Notes under the pieces: model-generated
The model's database searches: none
Told to the model about the DNA's origin: nothing
Seen by the model: only the letters and a program-made list of their open reading frames with translations
NCBI GenBank assembly: GCA_001695595.3
Contig: MBPM02000008.1
Coordinates: 992,001-1,056,000 of the forward strand
Origin: Plasmopara viticola
Taxonomy: Eukaryota > Oomycota > Peronosporomycetes > Peronosporales > Peronosporaceae
Direction: 5' to 3'
DNA: 64,000 nt
Position numbers and translations under genes: made by a program
Part shown: positions 35,701-48,100 of the stretch, one piece after another
How the letters are laid out: every line of letters starts with the position of its first letter
Position numbering within the stretch: position 1 is the stretch's first letter

Positions 35701-36004
35701 GGATAAGTTTGCACAGAAGAAAAAAGAGCGTGTAACAGCTGCTATTCTCAGCAATACAGCAACGTCGGGCTTTGTTTCACGGAAGAAAATTTTTGGCACA
35801 GCCAAAGCCACAAGCTTTGCCGGGATCAGTGAAGAAAGCAAATACGGGCAAATTACCGCCAGTGCAGGCAATGCCCTCATCGGCCCCTCCAAGGTGCTTA
35901 TATGAGCTGCATTTATATAATTTAATGCTCATTGAGGTCTGCTGTAACAAAGTCTACCGATAATAATAAGCAAAATTTGTGTGATCATGCGAGAAAATTG
36001 CTGT

Positions 36005-36150
36005 GACACAGTCGCGAAGGAAACTTCTTATAAGGTCGGTTGTCCGAGGAGGCTTAGGCGGCAAGCGGGGCGAAGTCAGCGAAGGATAAGGAGTGTTAGC
36101 GGCGCAGAGCAAATTGAGAAGTGACATCAAATGAAGAGCTTTATGGATGG
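36005..36150 (+). repeat. Dispersed repeat, copy B
   Basis: Diverged second copy of the repeat at 7255-7390. Its right part (AGCAAATTGAGAAGTGACAT, from 36108) is followed by inverted, diverged versions of the same sequence at about 36189-36222 and 36235-36270, enclosing a small hairpin (cagccg, ctt, cggctg) near 36160. This arrangement looks like nested or inverted ends of a transposable element. Confidence 0.4.
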
Positions 36151-36188
36151 CCGAGAGCAGCCGCTTCGGCTGTAGTGAGACATCTGTA

Positions 36189-36270
36189 GAGTTCATCATT
36201 TAATATCGCTTCTAAATTTGAGACATTCGTAAAGCTCATCATTCAATATCACTTCTAAACTTGCTCTGTC
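36189..36270 (+). repeat. 47-bp direct duplication
   Basis: GTTCATCATTTAATATCGCT and GCTCATCATTCAATATCACT start two adjacent, about 47-bp related units. Both are inverted relative to the segment beginning at 36108. Confidence 0.5.
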
Positions 36271-36799
36271 GACTCGGTCTCGCCACCTCTACGAAGCGTG
36301 ACAGCCTCAGGTAGCGATAGAGACGACATGACGTTCAGATCATTAATTGGAATCATCACTCGTTGCATGAAGTTGGAATAGAACAAGAGGTGCCTGAAAT
36401 TTTACTGGAAGAGACTGCAATCGTGTCAGGTCTGTCCTCACGTAATGCGTCGGGAAAACTACGCTACATGTAGCTTGAGAAATGATTGGCAGAGGAAGCT
36501 TTTAATTCGGACCAGCTCCACAAACTTAACCGGGGTTGTATTTAATATCGACCTACAGTATGGCAGCTGCAATTGGTATTGGGCTTACTTGCTGAAGAAT
36601 GAATACGGTTTTCGCGATTTACTGATCCAAGTTATGATTTTTTGCGGTGTAGATATATATATGTCGGCAAAAGAAGATCGCCGGGAGGCTCTGTTGTAGC
36701 GAAAGCGTTAAGAGTACGTTGAACTACCTCAACGATAATATTACATTGAGCATTCGCAATGCAAAAATCTTGCAAATTTGGACATATATATGGCAGCTG

Positions 36800-37920
36800 A
36801 TAATCCGCGACAGAAGATTATTGTTCTACAAAGCAGGTTTACATTATTAAGATTGGCACGAACGAGCAAACAATCAGCTTGTAGTACTATCAGGTGATAC
36901 CGGAGACGGTAAGTTAACTCAGATCCCGCAGTTTTTTCTTGATGACGCGTTGGCACGAGTATCTGGAGAGAAGACGAGGATCGTTTGTACGAGCCACGAT
37001 GGATAAGCACTATTTCGCTTGCAGAACAAGTGGGATATGCTATTCGGTGTGACTCTTTCGTTGATACAAAGCGATTCAGGCTGATTTTTTGAACCACGGG
37101 AACGCTGCTCAAGTGGCTTCACAATGACCCACTCACTCGAGGGTTTTCACATATTTTTCTCGCTGAAATGCAGGAATAAAATTGCTTACTAGACCTTTAA
37201 GCAAATTCCTGCTGTCCATGACACGTCGTCTTGGAAACTTTTTCCATCAAATAAATTGAGCTCTTTATCCACGCTTCTATATCAATCGCAAACGCGAATT
37301 TAGCGAGAATCCTAGATATGATATAGTCGTGCAATGGTAATGACATATGGGCATGATGTGGCAAAGTTTACCCTCAAAGTGTGCGAGAGCTATTGGTGAT
37401 CTTTTGGTTATAGCTCATGCTTTGATGCTGATGAGCGTACTCAGATGGTTGGTGAAGGATACTGGCTAGCCGATTAGATCAGTAAAAAAAGATAAAGGGA
37501 TATAGCATACCTGTAAGATGACTGGCCTTCCGATGTTAAAGCTTTTTATCCTTTTTTTAGAAAAATACTTTGTGGCCCAAAAGCGAATGGAACATTTGAA
37601 ATATCGTAAACTATTTATGTCGGAAGCAGGACCTTAGAGCATTTTGAAAGAGTCCTTTGTCGGGAAACGTTTCACAACTGTATCCACACTTAGTATTGAA
37701 TCAAATTAGACTACCACGGTAGCATCTACACATGAAGATATGACATCTAAAGCTATAGCAAGAGGTGTAATTGAGCTTGGTCAAAGCTAAAAAGTTATGG
37801 ATTATGCCTTTGATCACAAGCAAAAGGTAATGTCAGCTTTGATAGACAAGCTTATGAATATAGTGGCTTTGGCAAAATGGCAAGACAGCTTTAACGCCAT
37901 TTAACTGATATACATATTTA
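36800..37920 (+). pseudogene. DEAH-box helicase pseudogene
   Basis: Broken reading frames preserve the order of a DHX-type RNA helicase. From 36880: NNQLVVLSGDTGDGK (motif I; the normal Ser/Thr after Lys is Leu), LTQIPQFFLDDAL, then RIVCTS; after a frameshift, ISTISLAEQVGYAIRC (motif Ia region) and, past a stop codon, TTGTLLKWLHNDPL and FSHIFLAEMQE, where the DE-x-H box reads AEMQ. Further on (37713-37910) TVASTHEDMTSKAIARGV and a stop, then VMDYAFDHKQKVMSAL match the NIAETSITIDDV and R-YD region of the second RecA domain. At least one frameshift and several stops, plus loss of motif I and II residues, show that it is dead. Coding-like remains continue to about 38400 and may belong to the C-terminal part. 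The intact parent gene is not in this window. Confidence 0.65.
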
Positions 37921-40900
37921 TTAAGGTTTAATGATGTAGTGTAAGCATACAGATTAGCGCAATGCCAACTTTTGAATGGTTAGCTTGTGCTAATATTGCA
38001 TTGTCATCCTACCCGCTCGATCGACTTATATATGTGTATCACACGAGATGTCCAGAACCTCTTCCACATCGAATTGGTAAGCTGGCCGTCCAACGTTAAA
38101 AAAATTGAGCATTTAGTTGCATTTGACACTTAAGGTCATAAATATCCTTGTAGTATCAATATCAAAGTCGACCCACTTTGGTTACACGCAGTGTCAACCG
38201 CGCGAAAAAGTAAGATTCGATACAAAGAACTTTTTTTCACGCGGGAGCCTCGTCGCACCCTTGTCCGGTATATTTCGGATAATGTCCGAGACACACGGAT
38301 TTTTTCTACGCCAAATAGATGAAGTCGTCTTAAATGAACTTTCACGAGAGCTTTGCCAGCTAAAAGAGCTGCGACTAGTGGCGCTCTTTTTGAAAAGTGT
38401 TTGAATCTGGTGTCTCGCTCCTTTTGACGAGCAACTTTTCGATGATCTTCTTAGCCCATTCGACATGCTTTGGTCGGTCAAAGCTTGGACAAGTATCATT
38501 GTAGTCAACGCAACACAATTGGCTGTTTCGAAGGCTTGGAAAGCTTTCGTTGACATTGATGTATCTCCAATCCTGCGGTGTAGCAACATCACGCGCATCT
38601 CACCCAACGTATGCTCGGCGAGCATATTCTCGCGATATGCCAACCACCCGACGAAGCTGCTCCGGCTCTGCACAGCCGAAGAAATTTGCATCAGAGACGC
38701 TGACGCTCTCCGAACGACGCACTATTCATTGTCTCATTGCACAATGTCCAGGAATTTTGAAAGCGATTTGTTGTCGCCTTGAGGTCAATGTCCCTTGCGC
38801 CAGGGGAACTGCATTGGCGGCTCACTACAGCCAGTCGCACACATTTTTTCCATTCACAGCTCGTCGTCGTCACCGGCGGCATCACTGTTGGCCCATCATC
38901 GCCGCCGATGACGCCAATTTACATATATTTTTGATCGTTGATTTTTTCAATTGAGTGTCCAATTTAGACAATAATACCTGGGAAACACACTGTTCGGTCT
39001 AGTCTCCGCATTTTGCTGGGGCTCTTCTTCGATACGAGTACAAAAACACATGTAAGAGTAATGAGATTTTAGACTGCATAAGTAGAAGCAAGACCGCTAT
39101 ATTCATCTTTCCTTTTAAATAGACTTTAAAATCCTACTCTTGGCTATCATGGTGTCAGCGTTCATCCAAGTGGATTACAGAAACCTGTATTTTTAGTCCC
39201 GGTCCAGATTAACAAAATAATTCAAACTGAATTAACCTAGCAAGCTGGAAATGACTGGCGTTTTTGATCGAACAGTATTTATTTCAAGAATAAGTAACGG
39301 GCACTCTTAATTGTCCCTACCTGGTAGTACTTTGCTGTCCTTCTCATGATTAGCTTTGCACTGAAGCGAGGTCAGACTCCTTAAGCATGCTGCCGATACT
39401 GATATCACCGAATCAATAACATTGAGCAGCTCAAGAGCTCATGAGAACGCGAGCCCGCTGAAGAAAGTTAACAAGTCATAAATTTCTCGCGTCCGCTCAG
39501 GAGTGAAACGGCAAATAAGGCCGTTTTCTTGCTTTGGCGTTAGTTTTGACCGGCTGTCACTCAATCGGTGGCTAATAAAGATCAATATCGCCATCACTTT
39601 GCATTTTAGCGAGGCGCGTTGGTGAAGATGGACTTTTAACTATGCATTAAAACCGAGAAATGAGCTCTCGGGAAGCTGTCATTGATGCATTGGCCTTTGC
39701 CTCAGTACATGTGGTTCAACGTGATCTTTAGCTCTTTTTCGAATCACCTTAAGATGAGTCGCGTACGCGCGATACTTTTTGCACTCAAGCAAGGTAAGCC
39801 GTCGATGCGAGACTACCTTTAAAAACGGCATTTCGCCATGTTTATTGTCTCAAAGCTAACAGACATGACTTGGCAGGTCCAAGTCTTTGTCTTTGAAATG
39901 CGCAGAAGTGTCTATGCGCGAAGATGTTTCCGCGAGTCCGGCAGAGGCATCTGTAGAATATTAAAGCCAATCAAGCTGACGAGGTTACTGTGTTGAAAGT
40001 GGTAGCCGTGACAAACGGCCCTCTTCTCGATACTAAAAATTTTGCTCATAGCACAAACGTGTGTCGCGCCTCAGCGCTCATGGTAACTCAGGTATGAATG
40101 CATTGTCATCTGTACATATCAGTCCGTTTGTGCTAAAGTGATCAGTGTTAATACCCTACTAACTGAATTTGAGGTTTAACACTCCCGATTACAGCCCGAC
40201 CTTTCACCCCAATGTGCTCCAGACCCACTTAAATGCTATTAGAAATAACTTAAGGTTTATCGAATCAAGCTTACATAACTTCGGTGCCAAGCAATTTTTT
40301 TGAACTCAAAATCGACCAGCAGCTTATTTAGCTCGTCGTGCTTGATACGTCAGAATCGCCAACGATAAGTACCACGACGGTTCAACCATGTTCAACGCTA
40401 CAATATCTTAGCATTCAACGAGAGCAATCCCCACGTTATGGCGTAGTCTTAAAAGTTATTCTAAAGAAATGATTACGTGGCTCTTATTGTAAAAAAAATC
40501 GCGCTATGTCAAAGCTGGACCGCCACAACATACCTTCATCATACCTGTATAAACTAAGATGAACTCAGCTCATTTTAAATATCTAATTTTCATCATTGAC
40601 GTTGAATTGACCACTTAATAATTTGCATTGGTTGCTTTTGAGGGCATACAACCTTAAAACATTAATCGATCAGCGAGCCGCTGTCCCTTATTGTTTTTTT
40701 TACATAAGATAGATTCAATAGGAGAACGAAATCTAAATAGAATGATAACCAGCCGCTTCAGGCAATGTATTTGACCAGGCTCAGCAAATACGTCGCGCAG
40801 CAGATTGAAAGTACAATAAATTCTGCAATTGATATCCATATCACGCCGCGACGAACGGAGTAAGAACCGCAGGACTTAAAAGGTCGGTAACATGATACGT

Positions 40901-43900
40901 TAGCGCTGTTTGCGGCATCAAGTCGTCACAGTAACGCCAACATTACATGTCGGGTCAATTGCCGTAATGAACTAATTTCTTTTAGATCGTATACTCACAC
41001 GGCCACTACCACAAATATGAAGTTTTACGTGAGCCGGCATTGGAATAACGCATGCTTAGCCCGTGCAGATGAATAAACGAGCAAAGAAAAAAGCGACTAG
41101 GAGAATTTGCTGCCACAGCTTTTTATGCTCTCAATCAACAGGGTACGGATCTTCAATTTTACGCTACGGGAGGTCGTCAGTGAAGCATTTGCTGCAGGTA
41201 CTTTTAGCTTCAAGTAAGAGGGCAAAAAAAGAAGCCGAAAACTATCGGAAAATTTCACAGTAAAGTGAATCACAGTAATTGAAGTCAAAGATCGCTCTGA
41301 ATCAAACAATCTTTAGCCGTTGCTACTCGACAATGGTTTTATGACTCAGTAAAGCTCGTGGGTCGTCATGCAAATAAGGAAATATTAGGAGGGTCAGCGA
41401 CGATGAACAAATGACAGATTTTGAACTCGAGATCCAATTCTATATTTTAGATGTAGCAACAGTGAGTCATGTATTTCCTAATTCAGAATCGAAGACACAA
41501 AATTGGAAGTGTAAAGCTTTACAAACTTTAGTATTGTGGCAGAAATGCGAGAGAGAGACGCGTCGTCTAAATCGCGGTCCTCGTGTGCTATTAAATCGAA
41601 GTGAGAACGTGGGTAGGAAAGCCATAGATGCAGATAATTGATTCAAAGAGTGCTGGTCGAAGCAATTTCTTGCCACTATACCTGTACGGCTACAGCGTCA
41701 CTAGGCAGAAAGCAATTGACCGAATGGTACGTAAGGACCACATAAATAAGCAGCACAGGACGACAAGTGCAAAGCAGACGTCGGACTTAAACTATGCCAT
41801 GATCACACAATGTATGCAAACAAGCTTTCTTTTCTACGCGGCTGACTTTTTTTCGGATGCAGTTGAAAAAAACACTGCATCACCGGCAAACGCTGTTTGG
41901 CCGTGCCGCACCTGCCTCTTTGAAGAACTGTGGAAAAGCCGACAACGTTGACGAGATATACGAGTGGAAACTTTTCGGGCGTATATAATACAAACGTCGT
42001 CAAGTTCGATGCCTGCAAATGTTTGACGTATATTTGCTTGATTCCTGCGACAATTTTAAGTCGTTGGACAAATGGACACCAAATTGCGGTTGCTCCATAG
42101 ATGCCTGCAGCAATGCTCATCGAACTTAAACTACGCGGAAGCGTCAAGGCACTCAACGAGCTGGTGCGGAAGCCTACACGTCAAAAATATCGACGTTGGT
42201 AATATGCTTGAACTTTTCTGAGGTGTGGAATTGACGCGGTGTGATAAGATAATAGTTAACCTGAAAATAGATAAACTATGATAAAAAATGCACGTCAAAT
42301 ACTGGATCGAATGATTCAAGTGCCTATCTGGGCAGGACGATGTTCTTATGTTTGTTAGATAAGCTTGATTTATAAATAGCGTCAGCACTTCTGGCAATTT
42401 ATTCTTCGCTTGATAGCAACTGCAATACTTCTTACTACTACCATCATGTACACATTGCATGAGGGCAAACTCATATTAGCAGCAAAGTGGAGTAATCGTA
42501 ATGAGTCAGTGGGTAGGATACTTGACAATACAAGATCACGTAGCAAAGAAATTGGTGCAATTAAATAGCATAAATCTCTAAATCTCTTGGATAGATCGAT
42601 TTCTTGGACCACGGTAGATAGGCCAATTATTTGATCGTATGTGATGTCTTTAAATATTACAAAAGCATGATCATAGGAACTTAGCAAAAGATTGGCTTCA
42701 CAGTTACGCTACGCGTATAGTATTTCTCGCGAACCACTTACGCTTGGATCAGCCACAATCCACTCGGAAAAAAATCGTCTAGTCAGGTTTAATTGATATA
42801 GTTTTCTTAATTAGGTAGACGAGTGATTCGATTAAACGTGACGGTTAGCGGCTATTTATCGCACGTGTCAACCGGTAGGAACCCGATTTGCATTCGCTTT
42901 AGGAGATTTATTTCAAGTATGTTGACTTAGCTTAGAGCACCTCTAGCGTTCTCCATCAATAGCAACATATCCTTTTCGCTTGATAAAGTGTCCCGGTAGA
43001 ATATCGCCTGAATCGGCGTGTCGATGGCTCGGGTCCATTAGACGGCTGTATCACTGGTAGTGGACCAGGACGCGATATACGTGGTGCTTGACTTGCATAG
43101 CCACTTAAAATATTTGAATGAGCGCGTTCAAAACCGAGAGCGACTGTGACCGCCGCTGATAAAGTTTCGCAACGTCGATACTGAACTTCTTCTCTAGTTC
43201 TTTGCCGTTATGACCCGCGTATTTGCAAATGCAATCTTTATCGCCCAGCTCATAATCAGCTTTGTTTCCAAGCTGTAAGGAGCTGTTCATCCGACCGAAT
43301 TGCAATATTTTGGCCTTGAGATTCTGCGTCCAAGTTCGCTAGATCTTTCAGCTTTATGCGCAATGTCACAAGCTTAATCATATACTCTTGTACGTTGACG
43401 TAGCGATGGAAGTGGTCTTGCACCTTAAATTCCTCACGTGCTGGACATAAAGTCATTGGTGCCTTTGCTTTGCGACCTTTCCGCAGTATTCTTTCTGCTT
43501 TCTGGAGGTTTTTATACGTATTGGATAAGAGACGCCAGTGAATTGCTCTGATAGCTCGTGGAAGTAGGCGCCGCCAGACTGAGCTAGACAAGAACTTTGC
43601 CGTGCCACGAAAAAGTACGATTATTCATGGTGTTAAACTCATCCAAGTAGCTTGTAACGCATACTGTAGTTGCCACTAGAATGACAACCCTACAGAACAT
43701 TGCATCACATAGTCTGCGCTATGAGTCGTGCGGCTTTGTCGAGGTCGAGCTAATCACCAGCTCCCGCCATGGCAGTGTCAGGACATACTACTTATACGAT
43801 AAGCTTAAAAAAAAAGTTTAGTATTTATGGTCTTCAGTCCTCATCAATCCTATAAGTTTGCAATAAGAAATGTCATTTAATGTGCTCACAGAGTCTCAGA

Positions 43901-44700
43901 TGCCAACATGCTAAGGATACTTTTATAGGGCTCATTTTACCCATTTCATTGCTCACGTCAACTTCGTTGCCCTGTCCATTGTGATCACCAAGGTATTCCT
44001 CGCGCTTCTCGTGAGACATTAAGTTTAGAGCCAAAGACATACTACGATCGCCACTCTGTCGAAAAATCGTCGGCAGGACGTACTGACGAAGCTACAAGCA
44101 CTTCTTGAGATTACGCTACCGATAACAACAGTTTGCCAATGTATGCCACTCTGCAAAAAACTCGAAACAATTTCGTGCTCTATGCCATTGCCCTTTCTTC
44201 TCATTTGCTTGCGCAACTGAGGTTTTTCACTGAGCCATGTCCACCTCTTTTTCGTGCTGCCACCGATTACCATACCTAAAGTTCCGTTCGACTATTAAAA
44301 AAAGGGTACACAAGCTCGTTTTCCTATACAGGGCTGTATACATTCGTAGTGGGACTTATTGCTTTATGGGCATTTGCAAAAAAGCCAGACGGGCACAGTT
44401 GGGTGACGGTTGGACACGAAAAGTGGCTCGTTTGCCGACTAGATTTTGAAAAGATCTACTCGCTTTTGCTTGTCCATCGTGTGTGTTGCCGTCATCAATC
44501 GCTTGTGAGAGTGAACATCCGGCCATAATGATGATCTCGAGTGCTTCGTCCAGCACATCAAAAGGATTAACAATATGGCAATGTTGCGTCTTCAAAGGCA
44601 TCTTTTGTACCGTACAGACCTGCAAAATACGGTACGACTTGGCGAATAAGAGCGCAACGTTTTTTTAAGTCCCAACAAACGGTACATATCCTTCTACCTC
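37921..44700. other. Gene desert, second part
   Basis: No supported gene in about 6.8 kb. Coding-like fragments in changing frames occur at 38117-38404 (+) and on the minus strand at about 38885-38370, without recognisable family. On the minus strand 43591-43256 contains VQEYMIKLVTLRIKLKDLAN, loosely like the helical gag (UBN2) region of Ty1/copia elements. The rest is AT-rich and featureless. Confidence 0.45.
43105..43591 (-). pseudogene. Possible Ty1/copia gag fragment
   Basis: Two overlapping minus-strand open stretches (43591-43256 and 43305-43105) encode a basic, helical sequence with VQEYMIKLVTLRIKLKDLAN followed in the other frame by further helical residues. The pattern is like the gag/UBN2 segment of copia elements, but no zinc knuckle or protease follows. 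It may be something else. Confidence 0.2.
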
Positions 44701-45073
44701 ACCTACATCAGTAACTTCAGCCACCGTGTACTGAAATAGCCGCCATGCCGCCACAGCCATAAGAAGCGAGCAGTGAATGATACAGGATCTAGAAACGCAA
44801 AGGCACCAAGTGTGCCATCGTCCTCGACAGTCAATATCCAGTGCTTTTTGCACGGCACCCACGTCGTAGGGACAGCCGTGAGCCAAGTCGTCAATCTTCC
44901 TGGCGACTCCTGTCTTCCTCCACAAGAACTGGTCACCCCCTCTGTCGTCATAATGTACCCTGCCACCACCTACTGATTTATGAAAAGTACCAGTCCCTTC
45001 CGTCGTGCAAGAGCACGTCAAAGGAACAAAAATCAGCGGCTGCACCCAAGCACGCAACGTCCTTGTCTCGCCT

Positions 45074-45080
45074 TCATTCC
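45074..45080 (+). promoter_or_regulatory. Initiator-like TCATTCC
   Basis: Matches the oomycete initiator core YCATTYY and lies about 50 bp before the ATG at 45129, a usual distance for oomycete transcription starts. The second half of the composite element (CAWTTT) is not present. Confidence 0.35.
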
Positions 45081-45128
45081 TTAACTGGCCTCTCAACGCC
45101 GAGGACGCGCCCTCCCGACACGTACGTC

Positions 45129-48100
45129 ATGAGACTTTCCGCTGCGTTGGCCGCGCTCGTGCTCCCGGCCGCGCCGCTCACGGCACAGACCACCACGACG
45201 ACGACTGACGTGTATACACCCTCCATCTTGAGTGCGGCCGGCAACGTGACGGATCTGCCAGGTGGCAATGCACTCTGTGGCTCCATGCGCGTGCGCAAGC
45301 CATGGGACGCTTTGACATCAGCAGAGCAGGCACTGTACCTCGAAGCCACGGAAGTGGCCCTCGCAGACGGCGGGGTCGCGACTTTTGCCTCCATTGCCGC
45401 CGAGTCCGTGGGTCAGGCCCAAGGCGACTCCTCGTGTGCCTTTTTTAGCTGGTACCGTCGCCTCTTGCTAGCGTACGAGTCGTACTTGCGTGCCTTGGAC
45501 GATCGCTTCGCGTGCCTGACATTGCCCTACTATGACGTCCACACGGCCTTTGTTCAGTCGGTCAATGGCGAGTGTACCAACCTGTTTGAGTGCAGTGATC
45601 TCTTCCAAGCGCTTGGTGGAGCCCCCGACGCGTCCACCTACACGACCGTGGCACAAGATGGCTATAACGTGACGGGGTACCGCGTGACGGGTACACCCTA
45701 CACTACTTCATGCGACGACGCCACTTGTACCACGGTCGTACGGAACAATTTGACGAGTAAAGCGGTACCCAGTGCCGCGAGTTTCAGTTCCTTTCAAAGT
45801 GTCGTGGCCACGTCGTATGACTATGCCACGTTTCTCGAGAATATCAAGTACGGAATCCACAACGAGGTCCTGGATGCTTTGGGGGGCACCTTGTCCACCA
45901 GCGCGGCTGCTCAAGACGTCTTGTTCTACTCGTGGTACACGTCCCTCGACATGTACCTCCACGTGTACCACCTGTGCCGAATCGGGGTGCCACTCACGTA
46001 CACGCAAATCGTCGAGTCCCGCGAAGCGTTTGCCAACGCTACGCAGACTTGCGGGGGCGTCAGTGGAGTAGACGCCGATTCGTCCCTCCTCATGCGAGTT
46101 TCCGTCAATGGATCGCTTGTCGATGTCTCGGAACACCCGACCCTTGGTCCATACTTTGGGTACGTCGGGAACGAAAACTGGAACTACGCCGACATTCAAC
46201 AGCTCGGGGACTACTCGTACACGTACCAGCTCCCGGAACTGGTACGTCAACAGATCCTCAGCAACAACGACATGTGTCCCGGCTTCGACCGCGCGTTCGC
46301 GGCTTCGTACACGGCCTTGAACGCCTCAACGATCAAGAGTACGACAACGTCCAAGACCACGACTCGCACGACCACGACAAAGACGACGCGGATCGTCCAC
46401 GGCAAGCGCGTGACGACGACCAACGTCACGACCGTGTCAACTCGGACCAACGCCTCGGCCACGTCATCGTACCAGTCGACCGTGACGCCGGGTCAACTTG
46501 GCAGCAGCTACCACGGGTACACGTACCTCGGGAACTTTAGTACCGACAATGTCGCGTACGGCGAAGGTACCATGGTCTCGAATGGGTACACGGCCTATGT
46601 ACCCTACTTTACGCACACAGAGGTGACGACCAAGCACAATGGCCTGGTCCGTGCCACCTTGCCGTCGCGCCAAGACACGACGGCGACCGTCGTCACGAAC
46701 GTCACGGTTGGCGTCGCGTCCGTCGTGCGCAACGTCACGGCGTCGGTCGCAACGTCGGGCCAGTACTGGACGTGGGTACAGACGGCGTACGACGGGTTAC
46801 ACTCGCGGTTCCAAGGCAACGTCGACCTCGTCGCCACGCACTTGATGCTCCTCGAATGCTACACCTTGGATCAGCTCCACATGCTCTCGAACCTCACGAC
46901 GTCGTTCGTGACGCGTCGCAACCTCGTGACGAACCGTGTCGCGTGTGGCCAACGGCTGGACCTCGTGCGTGCGGGACTTGTACCCCTCGCCGTCCGTGCC
47001 ACGTCGTACTCGGTCGCGAGCCTGACGTTTGCCAATGCGTCTGTGATTCAAACCATCTTGGCGTCGTACCGCCGCGTGACAAGTCGGAACGTGACGTACA
47101 TTCGATCGTCGTATGGCAAGCGCGTGCAGACGCGCTTGAACACGACGGCGACGGCCGTGGCCAACCAGACGCGCACGTCGACGCGGGCGTCGGGGTACAC
47201 TGCCGTGACAAACACCGAGTACCTCACGTCTAATGTGACGAGCAACACGCAACAGCGCAATGGCCGCGTGACGACCAACACTGTGACGACGACGACGACG
47301 GCGGCGAACGCATCGGACGGTACGGACGAGACGACTTCTGGTGGTGACGCTGCGACGGCAACAAGCACTGCGTCGGGGACTCGTGCGTCCACGACTTCGA
47401 CCACGGCCATGGTCAACAGTAGCACGGGTTTCACCGACTTGGTTGCGATCCAAGGCAACTCGGGATTGATTCAGAATGCAGACGTTGTCGAGAACAGCAC
47501 GAGCACGGGTCAAGGCAGGATCTCTACCGACTCGAACGGCGAGACGACTGCTACTCTTGAGGCCGTCGATGGAACAGTGAGCCCCATGGTCGCTGGAGGA
47601 GACGGCGTCACTCAGACGACGACTACAGAGGCTGGCGACGCGACTCAGAATGGATCAATGGGGACCCCGGTACCCATGGAATCGGCAACGACGCTAGAAT
47701 CCAACTTGACGAGTCAACATAGCGATGTGACAGACACTTGGACTGCTCCCACTGGCCCTAGTGGTACGTCTGCACCTGAGGCTACGTCTGCACCGGACGG
47801 ATACAATGTCACGACGTCTCCCGCAGGCTCTAACGCTCCCTTAGGACCTGGTACCACGTCTGCCCCGACTGGACCCAGTGCCACACCTGCACCTGGTGCA
47901 ACGTCTCCTCCCACGGGATCCAATGCTCCTGCCGGACCCAGTGTCACGTCTGTACCCGAGGCTACTTCTGCACCTGAAGGTATCAATGCCACGACGTCTC
48001 CCACAGATTCTTACGCTCCATCGGGACCTGGTGTCACACCCGATTCCACAGAACCCAATGTCACGCCTGCCCCGACTGGACCCAGTGTCACGCCTGCACC

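Larger units (their letters stand above)
32880..36769. other. Gene desert, first part
   Basis: No supported gene. ORFs such as 33568-33789, 34234-34467 (77 aa, Arg/Lys/Glu-rich) and 35624-35905 have no recognised domain. The stretch 35547-35905 starts with an ATG (MEATTNTPSSDDMVRLLEK), meets a stop after 25 codons and resumes in another frame with KTALDKFAQKKKERV and a Ser/Ala/Gly-rich piece, so it may be a broken gene of unknown type. Region 36005-36270 holds dispersed and inverted repeats. Confidence 0.45.
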